Shown in pieces: positions 8,012 through 13,172 of a stretch of DNA of 13,172 nt. Numbering within the stretch: the first letter of the stretch is position 1; the number at the start of each line of letters is the position of its first letter. The notes beneath the pieces were generated by a model. The model was not told the origin of the DNA and searched no databases. It was given only the letters and a program-made list of their open reading frames with translations. The position numbers and the translations under genes were made by a program. The DNA is from Vulcanimicrobiota bacterium (GTDB taxonomy: Bacteria > Eremiobacterota > Eremiobacteria > Baltobacterales > Baltobacteraceae). The stretch spans positions 1 to 13,172 of the forward strand of contig JAQBPL010000009.1 in assembly GCA_028287545.1 (NCBI GenBank), written 5' to 3'.

Positions 8012-8542
8012 ATCGACCCCGAGCAAGAAGCCCGGCGGCTCGCAGCCGTCAGACGCTACGACATCCTCGACACGCCGCCCGACGGTTCGTTCGACCGCAT
8101 CACGGCACTTGCCGGCCAGCTCTTCGACGTTCCGATCGCGCTCGTCACCATCGTCGACGAAGATCGCATCTGGTTCAAGTCGCGCCACGGCATCGACGAC
8201 GTCAGCCAGATCGAGCGCGATCCCGGGCTCTGCGCCTCGGCGATCCTCGACGATGTGCCGTACGTCGTCGAGGAAGCGCGCGCCGATCCGCGCACGCTGG
8301 CGAACCCGCTCGTCGCCGGCGGTTTCGGATTGCAGTTCTATGCGGCGGCACCGCTGCGCACCAGCGACGGGCACCGCCTCGGCACGCTGTGCATCATCGA
8401 TCGCGAGCCGCGCATGTTCTCCCCGCGCCAAGCCGACATTCTGCAGCGCCTCTCCGAGGTGGTGATGGACGAGATGGAGCTGCGCATCTCGGCCCTCAAA
8501 GCGATCGGCGCGCAGCGCGAGGGACGCAACCTCGGGTCCTGA
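8012..8542 (+). CDS. Stand-alone GAF domain protein with ATC start
   Basis: A 176-residue single GAF-domain protein of the type starting EARRLAAVRRYDILDTPPDGSFDRIT. Typical elements follow: VPIALVTIVDEDRIWFKSRHG, CASAIL, VVEEARADPRTLANPLV, FYAAAPLRTSDGHRLGTLCIIDREPR and a C-terminal helix SEVVMDEMELRISALKAI. This GAF type is often the sensor part of cyclases and histidine kinases; here it stands alone, so ligand or redox sensing is only inferred. No ATG, GTG or TTG precedes the domain: the first in-frame one is GTG 8255, which would delete about half of it. The frame is closed by TGA 7994-7996. AGGAGG at 8000-8005 points to ATC 8012 (ACG 8009 is too close). The start falls exactly where homologs begin. 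Same frame and likely same transcript as the SpoIIE-type gene, suggesting a functional link. Confidence 0.82.
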   Translation: MDPEQEARRLAAVRRYDILDTPPDGSFDRITALAGQLFDVPIALVTIVDEDRIWFKSRHGIDDVSQIERDPGLCASAILDDVPYVVEEARADPRTLANPLVAGGFGLQFYAAAPLRTSDGHRLGTLCIIDREPRMFSPRQADILQRLSEVVMDEMELRISALKAIGAQREGRNLGS

Positions 8543-8580
8543 ACTCCAGGCGGCCGGGGGCCCAGGAACGCAACCCGGCG

Positions 8581-8596
8581 GACGCCTTTAGGCGTC
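8581..8596 (+). promoter_or_regulatory. Hairpin upstream of first TlpA-type gene
   Basis: GACGCC-TTTA-GGCGTC is a perfect 6-bp stem with a 4-base loop ending 10 bases before ATG 8607. No T run follows, so it does not look like an intrinsic terminator. It sits where a ribosome would bind and no good Shine-Dalgarno is seen for this gene, so a role in translation or mRNA stability is possible but unproven. Confidence 0.4.
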
Positions 8597-8606
8597 GGTA
8601 CGATCG

Positions 8607-10223
8607 ATGAAGCCTTTCGCTGTGTGGGCCGCCGCATTTGCTTTTGCCGCCGCCGGGCCGGTCCTCGCGGCCGGCGCCGCCCCGGAATTGCCGGGTCCGG
8701 CCGTGGGCGCTCAGGCTCCGGACTTCTCGCTCACCACGCTCGACGGCAAGCGGGTTCGGCTGGCCGACTACCGCGGCAAAACGCTGGTCCTCAACGTCTG
8801 GGGTTCGTGGTGCCCGCCCTGTCGGCTCGAAACGCCGGATTTCGTCGCCGAAGCGAAGGCCGGCGCCGTGCATGGGGTCGCTTATCTGGGGATCGACACG
8901 ACCGAGAGCGTGCCCGCCGTGCGCGCGTACGTCGCGGCCAAGGGAATTCCGTATCCGCAGGTCGTCACGACCGCCACGAGCGATTTCGCCCGGGCGTACG
9001 ACATCCGCAATTACCCGACGACGTTCGTGATCGATCCGGCCGGCGTCTTGCGCGCGCGCCATGCCGACAACTTGCTGCCGCGCGACCAGCTGCGCGCGTA
9101 CGTCGCCGCGGCGCAGCGCAACGCGAGCGCGCCCCTGACCAGCGCGTTCCAGTCGCAGCTCGATGCCTTGCTCGACCCCGCGCACTATCCGTTCACCGGC
9201 GACCCCGCGACCGTGCGCTCGAACGTGGTCCTCGCCGACCGCGCCATCGCCAGCTCGAACGATCTGCTCGACGAAGCGATGGAAGATCCCACGCGCGATC
9301 ACGACTTGCTGCGCACGCAGCAAGAGGCGGAGACCCTGCGCGCGGGGGCGATCGCGGCGCTCGCGCCGATCGCGCAGAGCGACGCCGATCGCGTGCTGCT
9401 GGCGCGGCTGCGCGGCGACGAAGCGGCCGCGCTCGGAAAATGGGGCGAAGCGGACGTCGCGTATCAAGCGGCACTCCAGATCGCGCCGAAAGACATCGCA
9501 TCGCTCGGCGGACAGGCGTACGCCGTTTCCCATTTAGGCGACGACGCGCGCCTCGCCGCGATCGACGCGCAGGTCGCCGACCTCGCGCCGTCCCCGGCGG
9601 CGTACGTGGCGCTGGCGCGCGTCCTCGCGAAGACCGGCAATCTGAAGGCGGCGGAAGAGGCATTCGAGCACGCGCGCACGCTCGCTGCCGGTGATCCTCC
9701 CGCCATTGCGCGGACGAACCTGTACTATGGCCGCTCCGAGTCCGAAGCGCGGCACCCGGCGAAGGCGCGTGCCGCGTTCGACCGAGCACTCGCCGCCGCC
9801 GTGCAGATCTCGTCGACCGATCCGCGCGCGCAGTGGTACATCGAGCAGGCGCAAGAGGGAGCGGTCGCGCTGGGCGTCGTTCCTGGGGCGCCGCCGTCGC
9901 TCTCGCTCGCGCCTTGGACCGGCCCCGAGCTGCCCGGTTCCATCGCCGGCACGGTCAAGTACCGCCTCGTCGTCACGGGCGCGGCAGGCAGCAAGCTCGT
10001 CCTCGCCAGCGCCGGTCTGCCCAAACGGTGGATCGGCTCGTTCTGCACCGATCGCGTCTGCGCGCCGTTCCGCACCTCCGTGGTCATCCCGGCCGACGGC
10101 GTGAAGATCGTCGAGTTCCAAGTGATCCCGACCGGAACGAAGGCTGCCGCGCCGAAGGTTCGCATCGTCGCGACGCTCGCCAACCACACCGTGGCCAGCA
10201 CCACCGCCGACATCCACGTATAG
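8607..10223 (+). CDS. Exported TlpA-type thioredoxin with TPR middle and C-x4-C C-terminal domain (paralog 1)
   Basis: A 538-residue exported protein. Residues 1-22 form a signal peptide (MKPFAVW, then Ala-rich, cleavage near VLAAG). Residues about 30-170 are a TlpA/ResA-like thioredoxin: GAQAPDFSLTTLDGK, LADYRGKTLVLNVWGSWCPPC (C69, C72) and NYPTTFVID with cis-Pro137. Residues about 180-430 are helical with TPR-like repeats (WGEADVAYQAALQIAPKD, GNLKAAEEAFEHARTLA). The last ~100 residues look like an all-beta, Ig-like domain with LSLAPWTGPELPGS and WIGSFCTDRVCAPFR (C480, C485). These are the only four cysteines. TlpA proteins reduce periplasmic or extracytoplasmic disulfides, often for haem or copper centres; the C-terminal pair could be an in-cis redox partner or metal site (inference). 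It is followed, in the same frame after TAG, by its paralog. Confidence 0.88.
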   Translation: MKPFAVWAAAFAFAAAGPVLAAGAAPELPGPAVGAQAPDFSLTTLDGKRVRLADYRGKTLVLNVWGSWCPPCRLETPDFVAEAKAGAVHGVAYLGIDTTESVPAVRAYVAAKGIPYPQVVTTATSDFARAYDIRNYPTTFVIDPAGVLRARHADNLLPRDQLRAYVAAAQRNASAPLTSAFQSQLDALLDPAHYPFTGDPATVRSNVVLADRAIASSNDLLDEAMEDPTRDHDLLRTQQEAETLRAGAIAALAPIAQSDADRVLLARLRGDEAAALGKWGEADVAYQAALQIAPKDIASLGGQAYAVSHLGDDARLAAIDAQVADLAPSPAAYVALARVLAKTGNLKAAEEAFEHARTLAAGDPPAIARTNLYYGRSESEARHPAKARAAFDRALAAAVQISSTDPRAQWYIEQAQEGAVALGVVPGAPPSLSLAPWTGPELPGSIAGTVKYRLVVTGAAGSKLVLASAGLPKRWIGSFCTDRVCAPFRTSVVIPADGVKIVEFQVIPTGTKAAAPKVRIVATLANHTVASTTADIHV

Positions 10224-10232
10224 GACGGATCC

Positions 10233-11792
10233 GTGTTCGCCATCGTCGTCGCCGCCGCGCTCGCGCTGACCGGTCCGCAGGTCGGTTCGCCCGCGCCGGA
10301 TTTCCACCTCACCACGCTCGCAGGCAAGATGGTGTCGCTGGCCGACTACCGCGGCAAGACGCTGGTGATCAACGAGTGGGCGACGTGGTGCCCCCCGTGC
10401 CGTGAGGAGACGGCGGACCTCATCGCCGCCGCGAAGCGGCTCACCGCGGGCGGCGACGTCGTGTTCCTGGGCGTCGACTCCACCGAGCGCGCGCCGATCG
10501 TGCGCGCCTTCGTCGCGGCGAAGAACGTTCCGTACGCGCAGGCGATCGACGCCGATTTGGCGTTCGAAAAAGCGTTCGACATCCGCGCATTTCCGACCAC
10601 GCTGATCGTCGGCCCCGACGGCGTGCTGCGCGCGCGCTACGTCGGCAACATCTCGCCCAAGGTGCTCGCCGCGTTCGTCGCCGACGCGCGCGCGGGCCGT
10701 GACGGCGTGCTCGCCAGCGACGCGCAGCGGCAGGTCGACGCTCTCCTGGCTCCCTCAGGTTTCGCCTTCACCGGCGACGCGACCGCAGTGCGCGGGGCGG
10801 CGCAAAACGTCCTCAAGGCGATCGACAAAGCCGATGCGGTCGACGGCGACACCGACTACCTGCGCACACAGGCGGAGGAGAACGCGCTGCGCGACGCCGC
10901 GGCGACGGCGCTCGCCCCACTCGCGGCAACCGACGCCGACCGCGCGCTCGTCGCGCGCCTGCAGGGTGACGCGGCGGCTGCGCGCGAGCAATGGGACGAT
11001 GCGCTCGCGGCCTACCGCAGCGGTTTGGCCGTTGCACCGAACGACGAAGACCTGCTCGGCGGACTCGCCGATGCGCTGCGCGGCAAGCGCGACTACGCCG
11101 CGGCGACGGACGCGTACGCGAGGCTCGCGGAGGTCGCGCCGAGCGTCGACGCCTATGTCTCGCTCGGCGAGAATGCCGGACGCGCGGGGCGCTACAACGA
11201 CGGGGCGGTCGCGTTCGCGCAGGCGATCGGCCGCGCGCGCGCAGCCGCCAACGCCAAACCGCGCGATGCGAAGGCGATCCGCAAACTCGCCTGGGCGTAT
11301 CTGTACGAAGGTCGGATGTTCGCGCGGCAAGGTGCGACCGAACGGGCCCGCGCGGCGTTCGCGCAGACCGCAGCGTGGACGGCGAAACTTCCCAAAACCG
11401 ACAGCCGGTACGCGATGTACCTCGAGGAGGCGCAGGAAGCGACGATCGCGCTCGAGGGCACACGGGCCGGCGGAAAGACCGCGCTCTCGCTCGCACCGTG
11501 GACGGGTCCGGACCTTCCCGGCTCGGTGTCGAGCACGTACAAGTATCGCCTCGTCGTGGCCGGAACGCCTGGCAAATCCGTCGCGCTCAGTGCGCGCGGC
11601 CTCCCGCCGCACTGGATCGCGTCGTTCTGCAGCGATCGTCAGTGCGCGCCGTTCCGCACCACGGTCGCGCTGCCGGAGTCCGGGGTGAAGGTCGTCGAGT
11701 TCCAGCTCGTCCCGCAGCGGGCGGCGAGCGGGGCAAGGCTTATCACGGTCGACGGCGGCGGCGCGAGCGCGAGCGTCCGGGTCAGCGGCTAG
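10233..11792 (+). CDS. Exported TlpA-type thioredoxin with TPR middle and C-x4-C C-terminal domain (paralog 2)
   Basis: A 519-residue tandem paralog of the preceding gene with the same order of parts: thioredoxin (SPAPDFHLTTLAGK, NEWATWCPPC with C53 and C56, AFPTTLIVGPDG with cis-Pro121), helical/TPR middle (QWDDALAAYRSGLAVAPND, RDYAAATDAYARLAEVAP, TERARAAFAQTAAW) and C-terminal beta domain (LSLAPWTGPDLPGS, WIASFCSDRQCAPFR with C466 and C471). Again these are the only cysteines. The export signal is short (MFAIVVAAALALTG) and has no positive charge, unlike paralog 1. GTG 10233 is supported by AGGA (10222-10225) seven bases upstream. Only nine bases separate it from the upstream TAG, so the pair is co-transcribed. 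The catalytic motifs are intact in both copies; they may serve different partners or act together. Confidence 0.87.
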   Translation: MFAIVVAAALALTGPQVGSPAPDFHLTTLAGKMVSLADYRGKTLVINEWATWCPPCREETADLIAAAKRLTAGGDVVFLGVDSTERAPIVRAFVAAKNVPYAQAIDADLAFEKAFDIRAFPTTLIVGPDGVLRARYVGNISPKVLAAFVADARAGRDGVLASDAQRQVDALLAPSGFAFTGDATAVRGAAQNVLKAIDKADAVDGDTDYLRTQAEENALRDAAATALAPLAATDADRALVARLQGDAAAAREQWDDALAAYRSGLAVAPNDEDLLGGLADALRGKRDYAAATDAYARLAEVAPSVDAYVSLGENAGRAGRYNDGAVAFAQAIGRARAAANAKPRDAKAIRKLAWAYLYEGRMFARQGATERARAAFAQTAAWTAKLPKTDSRYAMYLEEAQEATIALEGTRAGGKTALSLAPWTGPDLPGSVSSTYKYRLVVAGTPGKSVALSARGLPPHWIASFCSDRQCAPFRTTVALPESGVKVVEFQLVPQRAASGARLITVDGGGASASVRVSG

Positions 11793-11877
11793 CGTCTACC
11801 CGGGGGTTCCCGAGCGCGCCGCCGTAACTTGAGGCGTCGGGTACGGTAGGTACCTGCGTCTTTCGGGGAGGCAGGCA
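11793..11877 (+). promoter_or_regulatory. Intergenic region before the NfeD-like/flotillin pair
   Basis: An 85-base gap. It contains a weak stem CGGG/CCCG (11801-11812), TTGAGG (11829-11834) resembling a -35 box, a short stem GGTAC/GTACC (11840-11854), and a GGGGAGG ribosome binding site (11865-11871). No convincing -10 box is visible. The stretch 11828-11845 resembles 8586-8602 upstream of the first TlpA-type gene. Confidence 0.3.
11865..11871 (+). promoter_or_regulatory. Strong ribosome binding site GGGGAGG before an ATC start
   Basis: GGGGAGG ends six bases before ATC 11878, the same spacing as the site before the GAF gene. The first canonical start codon in frame, GTG 11890, lies 18 bases after it, too far for normal initiation. 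Confidence 0.65.
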
Positions 11878-12084
11878 ATCACGGACGAGGTGGTCGGAAA
11901 GGTCGGGCGGGTGACGGGGACGGTCGGTCCCGGTCGGGTCGGCGAGATCATGCTCGCGATCCGGGGCGGCAGCGAACACTTCCACGCCTATCCGGTCGAC
12001 GCGGGGGCGAAGATCCCCGTCGGCACCCGGGTCGTGGTCGTCGAGTATCATCCCCCGCGGACTGTGGTCGTCGCCGAGGCCTAA
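11878..12084 (+). CDS. Small NfeD/OB-like protein, flotillin partner, probable ATC start
   Basis: A 68-residue protein (64 if begun at GTG 11890) rich in short beta strands: EVVGKVGRVTGTVGPGRVGEI, IPVGTRVVVVEY and RTVVVAEA. The opening VGK.GRV and closing P.GTRV.VVE...TVVV pattern matches the C-terminal OB-fold domain of NfeD-family proteins, known partners of flotillin-type SPFH proteins (for example YuaF with FloT in Bacillus). Unlike typical NfeD proteins it has no membrane segment, so it must be cytoplasmic or bound through the flotillin. The gene ends 25 bases before the flotillin start, consistent with an operon. ATC 11878 is preferred because GGGGAGG sits six bases upstream; GTG 11890 is the canonical alternative. 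Family assignment rests on pattern and context, not on a search. Confidence 0.75.
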   Translation: MTDEVVGKVGRVTGTVGPGRVGEIMLAIRGGSEHFHAYPVDAGAKIPVGTRVVVVEYHPPRTVVVAEA

Positions 12085-12095
12085 GGGCCCGGCGC

Positions 12096-12101
12096 GGGAG
12101 G
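12096..12101 (+). promoter_or_regulatory. Ribosome binding site GGGAGG deciding the TTG start of flotillin
   Basis: GGGAGG lies seven bases before TTG 12109, and that TTG begins just ahead of the membrane segment of the flotillin. No ATG or GTG in frame has a comparable site. Confidence 0.7.
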
Positions 12102-12108
12102 TTCTTCC

Positions 12109-13172
12109 TTGACTTTCGTGGGTGAGTCCGTCGGTATTATCGCCGCTATCGTACTCGTTTGTTTCGCATTGTTCGTCCTCGTGTTCCGTTCGATGTGGCG
12201 TGTCGCGGAACCGAACGAAGCGCTCATCATCTCCGGCCTGCACCATCGCCGTCCGGATCAGATAGGCGAGTCGCTGGGATTCAAGATCGTGACCGGCCGC
12301 GGCACGATGGTGATCCCCGGCGTGCAGGTCGTGCGCCGGCTCTCGCTCGATTTGCGCGAGTCCGAATTGCAGATCGCCTGCGTGACGCAGCAGGGCATCC
12401 CGGTGCACATCAAGGGCGTCGTCATCTACAAAGTCGGCGACGATTTCGCCTCGATCGCGAACGCCGCACGCCGCTTTCTCGATCAGCAAGACCGCATGGA
12501 CGCGCGGATTCAGCAAGTGTTCGCCGGCCATCTGCGTGCGATCTGCGGTTCGCTCACGGTCGAGGACTTGATCCGGGAACGCGACAAGCTGACCGAAGCG
12601 ACCCGCGGCGCGTCGGGCACCGAGATGGAGAAGCTGGGACTCATCGTCGACTCTCTGCAGATCCAAGAGATCGACGATCCGACCGGCTACATCGACAACC
12701 TCTCGAAACCGCATGCGGCCGCGGTCCAGCGTGACGCGCGCATCGCCCAAGCGCAAGCCGATCAAGAAGCGACGCAGCGCGAGCAAGAAGCCGCCGCGCT
12801 CAAGGCGCAGGCGCAGCGCGACAGCAAGATCAAACAGGCCGGCTACCAAGCCGAAGTCGATTCCGCAGCCGCGCAGGCGAAGCAGGCCGGTCCGCTCACC
12901 GATGCGATCGCCCGTCAGAAGGTCGTCATCGAGGAGACGAAGATCGTCGAGCTCGACGCGCACAAAAAGGAATCGGAGCTGCTCGTCAGCGTGCGCCGAC
13001 CGGCCGACGCCGCGGCGTACGAGAAGACGACGATTGCGACCGCCCAGCGCGATGCCGACATCGCGGCGGCCGAAGCGCGAGCGAAACAGATCGAGCTGCA
13101 GGCCCAAGCCGACGCGACGCGCGTCAAGCTCGCCGCCGACGCCGATTCGCAGCGCACCAAGCTGATCGGCGA
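12109..13172 (+). CDS. Flotillin-family SPFH protein (3' partial)
   Basis: 354 codons are visible and the frame is open to the window end; flotillins are usually around 450-520 residues. It begins at TTG (MTFVGESVG) with one membrane segment at about residues 7-27, followed by VAEPNEALIISGL, the standard entry to the SPFH/band-7 domain (about 30-195: LQIACVTQQGIPVHIKGVV, GHLRAICGSLTVEDLIRERD, KLGLIVDSLQIQEIDDPTGY). After that comes the long Ala/Glu/Gln/Lys coiled coil typical of flotillins, including QAGPLTDAIARQKVVIEE and VRRPADAAAYEKTTIATAQRD. Flotillins are membrane scaffold proteins that organise functional membrane microdomains and assemble signalling or secretion complexes. The pairing with the upstream NfeD-like gene is the usual arrangement. 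The resemblance is to the FloT/YqiK type. Strong family call. Confidence 0.95.
   Translation, partial: MTFVGESVGIIAAIVLVCFALFVLVFRSMWRVAEPNEALIISGLHHRRPDQIGESLGFKIVTGRGTMVIPGVQVVRRLSLDLRESELQIACVTQQGIPVHIKGVVIYKVGDDFASIANAARRFLDQQDRMDARIQQVFAGHLRAICGSLTVEDLIRERDKLTEATRGASGTEMEKLGLIVDSLQIQEIDDPTGYIDNLSKPHAAAVQRDARIAQAQADQEATQREQEAAALKAQAQRDSKIKQAGYQAEVDSAAAQAKQAGPLTDAIARQKVVIEETKIVELDAHKKESELLVSVRRPADAAAYEKTTIATAQRDADIAAAEARAKQIELQAQADATRVKLAADADSQRTKLIG

Noticed and set aside
6692..8431. A 579-codon open frame on the - strand opposite the SpoIIE-type and GAF genes.
   Set aside because: Antisense shadow of genes with intact catalytic motifs; composition is repetitive and shows no recognisable domain.
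8255..8542. GAF gene starting at GTG 8255.
   Set aside because: This would remove roughly the first half of a clearly continuous GAF domain, and there is no ribosome binding site there.
8598..8604. TACGAT as a -10 box before the first TlpA-type gene.
   Set aside because: It ends two bases before the ATG, so transcription would start inside the coding region.
6469..8610. A 713-codon + strand frame overlapping the SpoIIE-type and GAF genes.
   Set aside because: Extremely Arg-rich out-of-frame translation of the real genes; no domain or secondary-structure pattern.
11801..11812. Possible terminator stem CGGG/CCCG after the second TlpA-type gene.
   Set aside because: Only four base pairs and no following T run.
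11782..13107. A 441-codon - strand frame opposite the NfeD-like gene and flotillin.
   Set aside because: Antisense to a convincing flotillin; its Leu/Arg/Asp-rich content mirrors the Gln/Glu/Ala codons of the coiled coil.

Overview
This is a GC-rich chromosomal stretch (G or C at most third codon positions) carrying 11 protein genes, two of them cut by the window edges. No RNA genes, mobile elements, CRISPR arrays or phage genes were seen. The gene types (YVTN-propeller phosphoesterase, DoxX, GAF/SpoIIE signalling proteins, TlpA-type thioredoxins with TPRs, flotillin with a small NfeD-like partner) fit a high-GC, non-model soil-type bacterium. The overall flavour recalls Candidatus Eremiobacterota or a similar little-cultured phylum, but that is a weak guess from composition and gene style, not a phylogenetic result.

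Region 1 (1-5363, all + strand): the C-terminal part of a YVTN-propeller/phosphoesterase, then a tightly packed row: a DoxX membrane protein; a guanidino-enzyme-fold protein (dimethylargininase/arginine deiminase type) that lacks the catalytic His and Cys; a calcineurin-like metallophosphoesterase; and an ABC-2 exporter (ATPase plus permease, YadG/YadH type). The last four of these are separated by 23-, 4- and 4-base overlaps (stop/start GTGA and ATGA), so they are very probably co-transcribed and translationally coupled. Region 2 (5379-6371, - strand): one aldo/keto reductase convergent with that operon.

Region 3 (6485-8542, +): a GAF-PP2C(SpoIIE)-HATPase signalling protein followed by a stand-alone GAF protein. 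The GAF gene has no ATG, GTG or TTG at its 5' end; a strong AGGAGG sits 6 bases before an ATC codon at 8012, which I take as the start. Region 4 (8607-11792, +): two tandem paralogous exported proteins with the same three-part build: TlpA thioredoxin with WCPPC, helical/TPR middle, and a C-terminal beta domain with a conserved C-x4-C motif. Each has only those four cysteines.

Region 5 (11878-13172, +): a 68-residue NfeD/OB-like protein, again best started at an ATC placed 6 bases after a GGAGG, and then a flotillin started at TTG and running off the window end. The two ATC starts with identical Shine-Dalgarno spacing, the catalytically emptied guanidino-enzyme paralog inside a coupled exporter operon, and the duplicated thioredoxin-TPR-C-x4-C proteins are the most noteworthy observations.
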